Shown here: in pieces, positions 47,178 to 55,885 of the stretch
Layout of the letters: each line of letters begins with the position of its first letter
Position numbering within the stretch: position 1 is the stretch's first letter
Source of the DNA: Rheinheimera sp. SA_1
GTDB lineage: Bacteria; Pseudomonadota; Gammaproteobacteria; Enterobacterales; Alteromonadaceae
Direction of reading: 5' to 3'
Length of the DNA stretch: 64,000 nucleotides
Assembly: GCF_001669775.1 (NCBI RefSeq)
Contig: NZ_LXWK01000015.1
Coordinates: forward strand, 1 to 64,000
Translations under genes and position numbers: made by a program
The notes under the pieces: model-generated
The model's input: the letters and a program-made list of their open reading frames with translations, nothing else
Told to the model about the DNA's origin: nothing
The model's database searches: none

Positions 47178-50081
47178 TTAAAACCCTTTTGGCGGTGGAG
47201 GAGCTAAAACTTCGCGATTTCCGTTGTGGCCTGGACCGCTGACAATGCCGATCTGCTCCATGGTTTCAACCAGTCGAGCAGCGCGGTTATAACCAATCCG
47301 GAAGCGGCGTTGCACGCCTGATACCGAAGCTTTACGGCTTTCAGTAACAAAAGCCACCGCTTGATCAAACAGCGGATCGGCTTCAGCGTCTTCGTCTTCC
47401 AGCGTCTCACCCGGTAACAGATTTTCTTCAGTGGTTTCACCATTGAGAATTTCCGGAATGTAATTTGGCCGACCCCGTTTTTTCCAGTCGGCAACCACTG
47501 CATGAACTTCGTGGTCGTCAACAAAGGCGCCGTGCACCCGATTTGGTACCCCAGAGCCCGGCGGTAGATAGAGCATGTCGCCCTGACCTAATAAACTTTC
47601 GGCGCCTTGCTGATCTAAAATAGTTCTGGAGTCGATTTTTGACGACACCTGGAAGGCAATCCGGGTTGGAATATTGGCTTTAATCAAGCCGGTAATTACA
47701 TCAACTGAAGGACGTTGTGTCGCCAGAATCAAGTGAATACCAGCTGCCCGCGCTTTTTGGGCAATCCGTGCGATCAACTCTTCAACTTTTTTGCCCACGA
47801 TCATCATCATGTCAGCAAATTCGTCGATGACCACCACAATCGAAGGCAATTTCTCCAGCAGTGGCGGCTCAGTACGCATATCGTCAGCCGGTCGCCAGAT
47901 TGGGTCGCGCAGTGGTTTGCCTTCAGCAATCGCATCTGCCACTTTCACGTTGTAGCCTTTGAGGTTACGTACACCAAGCGCCGACATTAACTTGTAACGC
48001 CGCTCCATCTCACCGACACACCAGCGCAGGCCATTGGCTGCTTCTTTCATATCGGTGACCACTTCAGTCAACAGATGTGGGATGCCTTCGTAGACGGAAA
48101 GCTCCAACATTTTCGGGTCAATCATTAAGAACCGCACGTCTTCCGGTGTTGATTTATACAGCAGACTACAAATCATCACATTAACGCCAACTGACTTACC
48201 AGAACCGGTGGTACCAGCTACCAGCAAATGCGGCATCTTGGCTAAATCTGCCACCACCGATTTACCGGCGATGTCTTTACCCAAAACCATGGTGAGTGGT
48301 GATTTGGATTGTTCAAACACTTCATCGCCAATCACTTCAGACAAGCGGACGATTTCACGATGCTGATTCGGCAGTTCCAAGCCAATAAACGATTTACCCG
48401 GAATAACTTCCACCACCCGCACACTGATAGCAGAAAGCGAACGGGCTAAATCTTTGGACAAACCAGTGATTTTACTCACCTTGACGCCAGGCGCTAAATC
48501 AAGCTCAAACCGTGTCACCACCGGGCCTGGACAAACCCCAACCACTTTGGCATCGACATTAAAATCGAGCAGTTTTAGCTCCACCAGGCGCGATACTTTA
48601 TCCAAATCTTCCTGCGAAATTGGATTAACGGTTCTATTGGGGCGGTCTAACAAACTGAGCGCTGGCAGTAATTCAGCCAGTGTTTGTGGTTGGACAGCTG
48701 CAGAGCTTGCAGGCTCGTCGTCATCGTCCAGATCAAAGGGTGGTTCGTCATTTAATGCCGGTGGCGCATAAGGGCTTTGGGTATGGGCAAAACTTTGTTG
48801 TAAATCAGCGGCATCGTAACGATCATCAATCGCACTGTAACTTAATTCGTCATCAGCCAGTTCATCCACACTGACAAAAGCACGGGCTTCGGTATGGGCG
48901 TCCAGTGGCTGAAACGGCAATGGTTCGACATGTGCATTAGCTGCTGGGAAAAACGCCCGGCTTTGCAGCTGTGGGTCGATTTTAATTGACTGTGCATCCG
49001 AAACCACCGGTGTTGCTGGTACAACCGCAGACTCAGCGTAACTGTATTCTGTATGTTCGGCATGCGCATGTTCAGAGTAGTGAAGCTCGGCATACGTCGG
49101 TTCGGCCTCAGCTTTTTGAGCTGTCGTCGACGAAGGGTCGGCATTTAGCGCCGCCATATCAAAGGTCGGTTCCACCATCTCGCGCATATCAAAACTAAAG
49201 GCTGGTTCTTTACGCTCCTGCACCGGTGGGATCACCTGCACTTTAGCACTGGCGGCTTCTGGTTCACTGGATTCAGCAACACCATCGTACGCCGGAATTT
49301 TATCTTTACTGCGCGCAACAGCTTTCACCGCTGGAATTTCAGCGGTTCCAGGGAACGCTGGTTGCTGATCCTTCTGGAATCGTGCTGGTAACTGTCGTAA
49401 AAAGTGATAACTGTCCATCACAAACCGGCCAAGCTCATCGGCAACTGTCAACCAGGAAATACCGGTGAGCATGGTCAGCCCCATGCAGAAACCGCAGAGT
49501 AACAACAGGCTGCTGCCAACAAAATTCAGATTGGGTAATAAAATGCCGACAATGACATCGCCGACGACGCCACCGGAGGAATAGATAAAAAAGTCATCAA
49601 AATTAATGCTGCTGATGGCACATGCTGTGATGACCGTGACCAACAAACCTAGCAGGCGTAAGCCAAGGATCAGATAATCAATCGAAATCAGGTCTTTAAA
49701 GCGTTTGAACAGCAAATAGCCGCAAAAACCAAAAAACGGCGGAAACAAATAAGACAACCAGCCAAACACCGCAAACAACACATCCGCAGTGCGAGCGCCA
49801 ACCGGCCCGGCGAAATTGTGAATATCGGTGTGGTATCCGGTTTGCGACCAGCTCGGGTCTGCCGGGTCAAAACTTAACAGTGCCAGCAACATAAATGCTG
49901 ACAAACCGATGAAGATAATTAATCCAACTTCAACCAGCCGTTGGATACCATTGAGTGAGAATACGGTTTTAGCTTGCAAGCGCCAGGCCCTATCAAAAAG
50001 TCGAAAAAAATACCCTGCCAAGATACCAGAGTGCTGGCAGCCATGCATCTGTTTCAATGCTGCGATACCGGCGTTATCCAT
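47178..50081 (-). CDS. ftsK: DNA translocase FtsK
   Basis: 967 residues. Four or five N-terminal membrane segments ([18 protein letters not shown] onward) are followed by a roughly 250-residue acidic, Glu/Ala-rich linker and the motor with Walker [16 protein letters not shown], Walker [13 protein letters not shown] and [17 protein letters not shown]. The C-terminal gamma winged helix ([24 protein letters not shown]) reads KOPS sites. Couples chromosome segregation to septation. The residues before the first membrane segment (about 45) are unusually long and a later start is possible. Confidence 0.94.
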   Translation of the reverse strand: MDNAGIAALKQMHGCQHSGILAGYFFRLFDRAWRLQAKTVFSLNGIQRLVEVGLIIFIGLSAFMLLALLSFDPADPSWSQTGYHTDIHNFAGPVGARTADVLFAVFGWLSYLFPPFFGFCGYLLFKRFKDLISIDYLILGLRLLGLLVTVITACAISSINFDDFFIYSSGGVVGDVIVGILLPNLNFVGSSLLLLCGFCMGLTMLTGISWLTVADELGRFVMDSYHFLRQLPARFQKDQQPAFPGTAEIPAVKAVARSKDKIPAYDGVAESSEPEAASAKVQVIPPVQERKEPAFSFDMREMVEPTFDMAALNADPSSTTAQKAEAEPTYAELHYSEHAHAEHTEYSYAESAVVPATPVVSDAQSIKIDPQLQSRAFFPAANAHVEPLPFQPLDAHTEARAFVSVDELADDELSYSAIDDRYDAADLQQSFAHTQSPYAPPALNDEPPFDLDDDDEPASSAAVQPQTLAELLPALSLLDRPNRTVNPISQEDLDKVSRLVELKLLDFNVDAKVVGVCPGPVVTRFELDLAPGVKVSKITGLSKDLARSLSAISVRVVEVIPGKSFIGLELPNQHREIVRLSEVIGDEVFEQSKSPLTMVLGKDIAGKSVVADLAKMPHLLVAGTTGSGKSVGVNVMICSLLYKSTPEDVRFLMIDPKMLELSVYEGIPHLLTEVVTDMKEAANGLRWCVGEMERRYKLMSALGVRNLKGYNVKVADAIAEGKPLRDPIWRPADDMRTEPPLLEKLPSIVVVIDEFADMMMIVGKKVEELIARIAQKARAAGIHLILATQRPSVDVITGLIKANIPTRIAFQVSSKIDSRTILDQQGAESLLGQGDMLYLPPGSGVPNRVHGAFVDDHEVHAVVADWKKRGRPNYIPEILNGETTEENLLPGETLEDEDAEADPLFDQAVAFVTESRKASVSGVQRRFRIGYNRAARLVETMEQIGIVSGPGHNGNREVLAPPPPKGF

Positions 50082-50116
50082 GCTATCTGTTTGTTATTTA
50101 ATCAATGAATACAACT

Positions 50117-50605
50117 TCAACCACTGACAGCAACAAAAGTGGTTTGTTTCACTTCTTCCATCACCACATAGGTCCGGCTTTCACGGACACTGGGCAATCG
50201 CAACAAGGTTTCCCCTAATAATTCACGATAGGCGGCCATATTGGCAACCCTGGTTTTTAATAAAAAGTCGAAACTGCCGGACACCAGATGACATTCCAGG
50301 ATTTCATCGAGCTTTTGTACGGCTTTGCTGAATTCATCAAAATCTTCCGGCGACGTTTTACTTAAAGTAATTTCGACAAACACCAACAGCGCTGCGCCGA
50401 CTTTATTCGGGTCCACTCTGGCGTTGTAACCTAAAATAAATTTGTCCAGTTCCAGCTTGCGCACCCGCTCCAGACAAGGCGTTGGGCTGAGCCCTACCCT
50501 TTTTGCCAGTTCGACATTCGACAACCGCCCATCTTTTTGTAATTCGACCAGAATTTTACGATCGATCCGGTCGAGCTTTTTTGCACTGTTATTTTCCGCC
50601 TGCAT
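50117..50605 (-). CDS. lrp: Leucine-responsive regulator Lrp
   Basis: 162 residues. N-terminal HTH LDRIDRKILVELQKDGRLSN and VELAKRVGLSPTPCLERVRKLE (close to E. coli Lrp), C-terminal RAM domain (LVFVEITLSKTSPEDFDEF, CHLVSGSFDFLLKTRV). A global regulator of amino-acid metabolism. The leader has no classical ribosome-binding site; instead a near-perfect Lrp box lies at 50608-50622, suggesting self-repression. Divergent from ald. Confidence 0.95.
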   Translation of the reverse strand: MQAENNSAKKLDRIDRKILVELQKDGRLSNVELAKRVGLSPTPCLERVRKLELDKFILGYNARVDPNKVGAALLVFVEITLSKTSPEDFDEFSKAVQKLDEILECHLVSGSFDFLLKTRVANMAAYRELLGETLLRLPSVRESRTYVVMEEVKQTTFVAVSG

Positions 50606-50607
50606 GC

Positions 50608-50652
50608 TAGTGTATTATTCTGCCAAATATTCTATGTCAGATTATTATGCTA
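50608..50652. promoter_or_regulatory. Two Lrp boxes between lrp and ald
   Basis: TAGTGTATTATTCTG (50608-50622) and CAGATTATTATGCTA (50638-50652) each match 14 of 15 positions of the E. coli Lrp consensus YAGHAWATTWTDCTR. They are spaced exactly 30 bp start to start, about three helical turns on one DNA face. The first covers the region just before the lrp start; the second lies upstream of the ald -10 box. Control of both genes by Lrp is inferred. Confidence 0.7.
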
Positions 50653-50695
50653 CATAATTGCTTAACTTCAAACATTCATTCTGCAAATTACCCAC

Positions 50696-50701
50696 TATAC
50701 T
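50696..50701 (+). promoter_or_regulatory. Predicted -10 box of ald
   Basis: TATACT lies 50 bp before the ald start codon. No good -35 box is present at 16-18 bp (CATTCA at best), as expected for a promoter that needs an activator such as Lrp. Confidence 0.45.
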
Positions 50702-50750
50702 AGCCGAATATTTTTACCCCCCCTACAGCTCTTACTCAAAGGCGATTTTT

Positions 50751-51872
50751 ATGATTATTGGCGTGCCAAAAGAAATTAAAAACCACGAATACCGCGTCGG
50801 TATGACTCCGGCCAGCGTGCGCGAACTTGTTGCACATGGTCACACCGTTTTTGTAGAACATAATGCTGGTTATGGCATTGGTTTTGGTGATGCCGACTAC
50901 ATCACAGCTGGCGCGACAGTGCTGGCAACTGCCAACGAAGTTTTCGCCAAAGCCGACATGATCGTGAAAGTAAAAGAGCCACAGGCCGTTGAACGTGCCA
51001 TGTTACGCGAAGGCCAAATCCTGTTTACTTACCTGCACTTAGCTCCTGATTTACCGCAAACTGAAGACCTGATTAAATCTAAAGCTATTTGTATTGCTTA
51101 CGAAACTGTCACCGACAACCGTGGTGGTTTACCACTGTTAGCGCCAATGTCAGAAGTGGCTGGCCGCATGTCAATCCAGGCCGGTGCCCGCGCTCTGGAA
51201 AAATCATGTGCCGGTCGTGGCATGTTGTTAGGTGGCGTGCCAGGTGTTGAACCGGCTAAAGTTGTAGTGATTGGTGGTGGTATGGTTGGTACCAACGCAG
51301 CGCAGATGGCTGTTGGTTTAGGTGCTGATGTTGTAGTTCTGGATCGTAGCGTTGACGTATTACGTCGCATTAATGCCCAGTTTAACGGTGCGGTAAAAGC
51401 AATTTATTCAACTGCTGATGCACTGGAAAAACACATTCTGGAAGCTGATTTAGTGATAGGTGGTGTATTAATTCCTGGTGCTGCGGCGCCGAAATTAGTG
51501 ACACGCGAACATGTCCGTAAAATGAAAGCCGGTTCAGCGATTGTTGACGTGGCGATTGACCAGGGCGGTTGTGTTGAAACGTCTTATGCAACGACACACG
51601 CTGAACCAACCTTTATCGTTGATGACGTGGTGCATTATTGTGTAGCAAACATGCCTGGTGCAGTACCACTGACTTCGACCTTTGCCCTGAACAACGCCAC
51701 CCTGCCATTTATCATTAAACTGGCCAATAAAGGCTACAAAGCAGCTTTACTTGAAGACCAGCATTTAATGAATGGTCTGAACGTGATTGGAGGCAAAGTG
51801 GTGAACCAACACGTGGCAGAAGCACTGAACCTGCCATTTGTTGATCCACGTCTGGCGTTAAGCGCTAACTAA
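50751..51872 (+). CDS. ald: Alanine dehydrogenase
   Basis: 373 residues from ATG 50751 (AAAGGCG upstream; the frame extends to 50658 but without support). [20 protein letters not shown] at the start; catalytic Lys in VKVKEPQ (about 74) and His in FTYLHLAPD (about 95); NAD site [20 protein letters not shown]. Interconverts L-alanine and pyruvate plus ammonia with NAD. Divergent from lrp, with Lrp boxes between; followed by a terminator. Confidence 0.96.
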   Translation: MIIGVPKEIKNHEYRVGMTPASVRELVAHGHTVFVEHNAGYGIGFGDADYITAGATVLATANEVFAKADMIVKVKEPQAVERAMLREGQILFTYLHLAPDLPQTEDLIKSKAICIAYETVTDNRGGLPLLAPMSEVAGRMSIQAGARALEKSCAGRGMLLGGVPGVEPAKVVVIGGGMVGTNAAQMAVGLGADVVVLDRSVDVLRRINAQFNGAVKAIYSTADALEKHILEADLVIGGVLIPGAAAPKLVTREHVRKMKAGSAIVDVAIDQGGCVETSYATTHAEPTFIVDDVVHYCVANMPGAVPLTSTFALNNATLPFIIKLANKGYKAALLEDQHLMNGLNVIGGKVVNQHVAEALNLPFVDPRLALSAN

Positions 51873-51928
51873 TCAATGTCTTAGTTTCTGCTCTACGGCC
51901 GTTTAGCGTGCGACGAGCCTGCAATAAT

Positions 51929-51951
51929 AGCCAGCGAAAGCTGGCTTTTTT
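51929..51951 (+). terminator. ald terminator
   Basis: AGCCAGC / GCTGGCT (51929-51935 / 51940-51946) with a GAAA tetraloop, followed by a T-run. Confidence 0.85.
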
Positions 51952-52004
51952 GTGCGCCGGATGTTTTGATAACCTTCTGCTACTGCTACACAAAGGAAAT
52001 GCTG

Positions 52005-52520
52005 GTGAAAATATATACAGGTCTTGTTGTGGCCGGATTAATGATCAGCGGTTGTCATGCGCAGCCACCACAAACACAATTTCCTGAAAAGTTTGAACTG
52101 GTGCAGCTTCGCATTGGCTCTTCAGTCCAACAAGTGCAGCTTGCCGATACTGAAGCGAAAAGACGCCAAGGCTTGATGGGACAAATTCCGCTGCAACACG
52201 GCATGCTGTTGTTACATCAGACACCCAAACGGATGGTGTTGTGGATGAAAAACACCCCCAGCGCGCTGGACGTGGCCTTTATTGACGCCAAGTGGAACAT
52301 CGTCGGCATGACCCAGATGCAGCCATTTAGTGAAGATTTACATGAATCACCGGGACCGGTGTTAGGTGCGCTGGAAATGCCTCTAGGCTGGTTTGCTAAA
52401 GCGAATATCGCAGTTGGCCAACAACTCAGTATATGTAAAGACGATTGCGTACCCGTAGCTAAACCCAAAATCATTGAAGATGCAGGTAGGCGACAAGTGA
52501 GCGAGACCCCAGGAGCATAG
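52005..52520 (+). CDS. DUF192 lipoprotein
   Basis: 171 residues from GTG 52005, chosen because AAAGGA lies eight bases upstream; ATG 51999 is only one base after that site. Signal MKIYTGLVVAGLMISGC with lipidated Cys, then the DUF192 domain (RRQGLMGQIPLQHGMLLL, MVLWMKNTPSALDVAFID, SPGPVLGALEMPLGWF). Function of the family is unknown. Its C-terminal end, roughly from KPKIIEDAG to ETPGA-stop, is encoded by copy A of the 121-bp repeat (52463-52583), suggesting that repeat insertion replaced the original end. Confidence 0.8.
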   Translation: MKIYTGLVVAGLMISGCHAQPPQTQFPEKFELVQLRIGSSVQQVQLADTEAKRRQGLMGQIPLQHGMLLLHQTPKRMVLWMKNTPSALDVAFIDAKWNIVGMTQMQPFSEDLHESPGPVLGALEMPLGWFAKANIAVGQQLSICKDDCVPVAKPKIIEDAGRRQVSETPGA

Positions 52521-52583
52521 TTGTCCTATGTGACTGGGGCGAGCGAGCGAAGGCAACAACCCTGCAACTTCAAGGATGAAGGG
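52463..52583 (+). repeat. 121-bp palindromic dispersed repeat, copy A
   Basis: About 85% identical (18 mismatches in 121 by hand count, no gaps) to copy B at 60957-61077 in the opposite direction. Outer arms 52470-52486 and 52561-52577 pair at 15 of 17 positions; the inner hairpin CCCCAG-GAG-CATAG / CTATG-TGA-CTGGGG lies at 52507-52539. It fills the whole space between the convergent DUF192 and DUF2960 genes, starting inside the DUF192 reading frame and ending one base before the DUF2960 stop codon. Confidence 0.9.
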
Positions 52584-52835
52584 TTAGATATCTTTGTCGT
52601 CTTTATGCAGGAAAATCTCGGTAAACCCAAACCGGATAAACTCTTTTTGGCGGAAATCTTTAATTGCAGCAGTACGTTTTGCGGTCATAGCCACTTGCTG
52701 CTCCATTTTTAGAAACTGCGTTAGATCAATACCTTCAGCTGCGGCAACTGCTTCATAAATATCATGATACTTGTCGTAGCTAAACGGGATCTGCCGTGGC
52801 TGGCCTTTAAATTTATAGGTAATAGCACGCGCCAT
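52584..52835 (-). CDS. DUF2960 family protein
   Basis: 83 residues. ARAITYKFKGQPRQIPFSYDK-type start and FRQKEFIRFGFTEIFLHKDD match the small DUF2960 family of Alteromonadales and Vibrio, function unknown. Its ATG overlaps the stop of the acyltransferase gene by one base (TGATG), so both are co-translated. Its stop codon directly abuts repeat copy A. Confidence 0.8.
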   Translation of the reverse strand: MARAITYKFKGQPRQIPFSYDKYHDIYEAVAAAEGIDLTQFLKMEQQVAMTAKRTAAIKDFRQKEFIRFGFTEIFLHKDDKDI

Positions 52836-53968
52836 CAGTGTTGCTCCTTGCTGCGGGCAGCGTTTAATAGCGGATTAGCATACATCTGACAAAGAACTGG
52901 CCGAATTTGTTCCGGCACAGCCGCTAACCGACGTTTAAACTGCTCAACAGTACTGTCGTTTGCATCCACCGCATCAGCCTGATCCGCAGCCAGATAATTG
53001 GCCGGATACAGCTGATAACCCTGATAAATTTCCCGGTCAATAGCGGCGGCCATTGTTTCCGGACTGGCTAAATCTTCGGCATTTTTAATCACAGCCCCAA
53101 AATGGACATGCACCCGGCCTTTTTCACCAACAATGCCCTGTACAATACTCTGAATATCTTCAAACTCAGCTTTTTGATAATTACCTTCGGTCTGACGCTG
53201 ATACAATTCCTGTGCTTTTGCTAAGTCACAAGGGTCAAATTCATACGACAAACAGACCGGTACGATCTGCAACGATGCCATATAGTCCGGAAAAGCCAGT
53301 TGTTGCTGCTTACCTGCGATATAGAACATTTTCAGAATGGCCGGATCGGTCAGATCATTGCCATCTTTAGCCCGGCCTTCTTTTTGGGCAATCCAGATAT
53401 GGTTATTGGTCTGCAGTGAATGGCGAATATAACCAGACAACTGCCCCAAAGCCTTTAACATCTCCCGTGGCCCCTTGGCCGAGCGTTTGACGATAAAGCT
53501 TTTATTCAGTTTCATCAGCTCGGTGACACAGGTTTTTTTCAGTAAATTGTCGCCAATGGCAATGCGGGCGGTGGTGAAACCATGTTGATGTAAACACCAG
53601 TTGACCAGCGCCGGATCCATCGCGATATCACGGTGATTCGACACAAATAAGTAAGCTTGATTTGGATTGAGCGCCGCCAACCCACTACAGGTGACCCCTT
53701 GGGTGGTGCGTTTTAAGGTGTTATCAAGATAACGCGAAACATAACGTTGCACCGATTCAACGGTTTGAAAACCTGACCAATGGCGACGTAGATACCAGGT
53801 GAGCAAAGGCGCGGCAATCGCGCTCAGCCAGGAAGATGAACTGCCAAAACGAAATCGGATCACCGCCCGGATAAATTCCGGATCGGCAATAATCCGCTGC
53901 ACTGCGGCCGGCACTTCAGAGTCGTTATAAGGGCGGATGTCATCAAAATTGTCGGTTACTTCAGTCAC
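52835..53968 (-). CDS. 1-acylglycerol-3-phosphate acyltransferase-like protein
   Basis: 377 residues. A PlsC-type acyltransferase core with the HxxxxD box as VSNHRDIAMDPALVNWC (His near residue 131) and the later EGRAKDGNDLTDP in place of the usual EGTR motif. No clear membrane helix other than a hydrophobic stretch near residues 46-60. Probably transfers an acyl chain to a glycerol-phosphate-type acceptor at the inner membrane; the exact substrate is unknown. Operon with DUF2960. Confidence 0.75.
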   Translation of the reverse strand: MTEVTDNFDDIRPYNDSEVPAAVQRIIADPEFIRAVIRFRFGSSSSWLSAIAAPLLTWYLRRHWSGFQTVESVQRYVSRYLDNTLKRTTQGVTCSGLAALNPNQAYLFVSNHRDIAMDPALVNWCLHQHGFTTARIAIGDNLLKKTCVTELMKLNKSFIVKRSAKGPREMLKALGQLSGYIRHSLQTNNHIWIAQKEGRAKDGNDLTDPAILKMFYIAGKQQQLAFPDYMASLQIVPVCLSYEFDPCDLAKAQELYQRQTEGNYQKAEFEDIQSIVQGIVGEKGRVHVHFGAVIKNAEDLASPETMAAAIDREIYQGYQLYPANYLAADQADAVDANDSTVEQFKRRLAAVPEQIRPVLCQMYANPLLNAARSKEQH

Positions 53969-54093
53969 GCTACAGGCCTTTATTAAATCAACCCGGCTAT
54001 TTTACTGATTAACGGCCAACTGCCTAGCAGATTCGACCGATTTGGCGGAAAAAGCCCAAAACAACATTTGCACTGGTGCCAGATCAGACCAGA

Positions 54094-54633
54094 TCAGGCT
54101 GACTTAGCGAAATGGCGGTGTGGTGCAGGTTTTTGTTGCAGAGCCGGTTGTAAGCGGTCATTTAGCACCACAACAGCTTGCCCGGCAAGTAATTGTTTCC
54201 CTTGCAGGTTTTCGCCACTATCTAATAACAACAGCTGACTGCTGGCGCCATAATTGTTGGTCACAATCGCCAGCATCGAGGCACGCCCTGCCAGAAACAC
54301 CAGCTCGGCTATTGTTGGTTGAAAGTGTTGGGATACCTGGTTAAAACCCCAGCTTTTATGGCCGGTTTGCCGGACAAACTGCTGACAACAGAGCGCATCG
54401 ACGGTGGCAGCAAAACAAGCAGCTTCACTGAAATGCAACTGCTCCAGTGCATGCCAGAAGGTCCAGTAGTACTGAGCCTGCTCCAGCGTAAAATGGGTTT
54501 CTTCGATAGTAACAAGCTGTTGCGGTGAAAATGGCGTTGTCTGAACTGCAACACCGGTATCGAGTTGCAGTTGCGAATGCTCTTGCGAAGGCACAAGCCA
54601 TTGCCACTTAGCTGATGGAGTGGAAGCTGACAT
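54094..54633 (-). CDS. zapC: Cell division protein ZapC
   Basis: 179 residues. Resembles ZapC, which bundles FtsZ at the Z-ring: KWQWLVPSQ near the start, LDTGVAV, HKSWGFNQ, LLLLDSGENLQGKQLL and the C-terminal VVVLNDRLQPAL, close to the MNDRLKP end of E. coli ZapC. Overall divergence is high, but position directly after pyrD, as in E. coli, supports the call. It starts at 54631-54633; the 125 bp after it shows no gene. Confidence 0.8.
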   Translation of the reverse strand: MSASTPSAKWQWLVPSQEHSQLQLDTGVAVQTTPFSPQQLVTIEETHFTLEQAQYYWTFWHALEQLHFSEAACFAATVDALCCQQFVRQTGHKSWGFNQVSQHFQPTIAELVFLAGRASMLAIVTNNYGASSQLLLLDSGENLQGKQLLAGQAVVVLNDRLQPALQQKPAPHRHFAKSA

Positions 54634-54737
54634 GTCATTTCACCTGAAAGATTCATTACATATCAGCGTTTTACACTTTGCCGATCAATAAGTTAAAGAT
54701 TAATTTGCTCTAACTAACAATGATCCGCGCTGGATCG

Positions 54738-55748
54738 TTATAAGCTATTTACGATCGAACGGATCAAGTCAGGCCCTTGATAAATAAAGCCGGTATAGAC
54801 CTGGACCAACTGCGCACCAGCGGCAAATTTTTCTTTTGCAGCATCAGCACTATCAATACCACCGACACCAATAATCGGGAATTCTGGCCCTACTGCAGCA
54901 CGCAATTGCGAGACCACACTGGTACTTTTCGCCCGCACTGGCGCGCCGCTCAATCCGCCCATTTCTTCAGCAAATTGAAGACCTTGCACTAAACTTCTAT
55001 CCAAAGTGGTATTGGTCGCAATAGCGCCATCCATCTTACTTTGCAATAAAGTATCGGCGACTTGCTGCACCGCTACTTCATCCATATCCGGCGCAATTTT
55101 CACAAACACTGGCACATACTTTTGATATTTCGCGGCTAAATCCAGCTGTTCGTTTTTAACACTGACCAATAAGTCCATCAGCGCATCACCAAACTGTAGA
55201 TCCCGAAGTCCCGGGGTATTTGGCGAAGAAATATTTACTGTGATATAACTGGCATAGGGATAAACCTTGCGCATACAGTGCACATAGTCGTCTTTGCCCT
55301 GCTCGTTTGGTGTGTCTTTGTTCTTGCCAATGTTGATGCCAAGCACGCCTTTATAGCGAGCCTTTTTGACATTCTCGACCAGATAATCAACACCTTTATT
55401 GTTAAAACCCATCCGGTTAATAATGGCGCTGGCTTCTGGCAGACGGAAAATCCGTGGTTTGTCATTGCCAACTTGTGGCCTTGGGGTCACGGTCCCCACT
55501 TCAATAAAACCAAAACCCATCTGCGAAAATGCATCAATACAGTCAGCATTTTTATCAAGACCTGCTGCAAGCCCAACCGGGTTATCAAAGCGGATCCCGG
55601 CGACAGTTACCGGTTTAGCCGGCAGTTGCTGGCGCCACAACGCCGATAACGGTGTATGTTGCAACGTTTTTAAACTTCCCAGCGCAAAATGATGCGACTT
55701 TTCGGCATCCGCACAAAACATCAGTTGTCTTGCAAGTTGATAAAACAT
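54738..55748 (-). CDS. pyrD: Dihydroorotate dehydrogenase, class 2 (quinone)
   Basis: 336 residues, same length as E. coli PyrD. N-terminal membrane-associating helices ([22 protein letters not shown]), [28 protein letters not shown], and the catalytic serine in [19 protein letters not shown]-dependent oxidation of dihydroorotate with quinone in pyrimidine synthesis. 104 bp upstream of zapC. Confidence 0.96.
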   Translation of the reverse strand: MFYQLARQLMFCADAEKSHHFALGSLKTLQHTPLSALWRQQLPAKPVTVAGIRFDNPVGLAAGLDKNADCIDAFSQMGFGFIEVGTVTPRPQVGNDKPRIFRLPEASAIINRMGFNNKGVDYLVENVKKARYKGVLGINIGKNKDTPNEQGKDDYVHCMRKVYPYASYITVNISSPNTPGLRDLQFGDALMDLLVSVKNEQLDLAAKYQKYVPVFVKIAPDMDEVAVQQVADTLLQSKMDGAIATNTTLDRSLVQGLQFAEEMGGLSGAPVRAKSTSVVSQLRAAVGPEFPIIGVGGIDSADAAKEKFAAGAQLVQVYTGFIYQGPDLIRSIVNSL

Positions 55749-55823
55749 AACAAACCTATTTGTTGTTGAAAATAATCAGCGGCATCGACTTGATCTATCG
55801 CGCCAAAGCACACCATTAAACGC

Positions 55824-55853
55824 TAAAAGAATGCCCCGGATAAACGGGGCATT
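55824..55853 (-). terminator. gdhB terminator
   Basis: Minus-strand 9-bp stem AATGCCCCG / CGGGGCATT (55845-55853 / 55830-55838), loop TTTATC, then CTTTTA. It lies 33 bp after the glutamate dehydrogenase stop. Confidence 0.75.
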
Positions 55854-55885
55854 CAGCGGTGTTCACTTAGTTCAGCAGAACAGTA

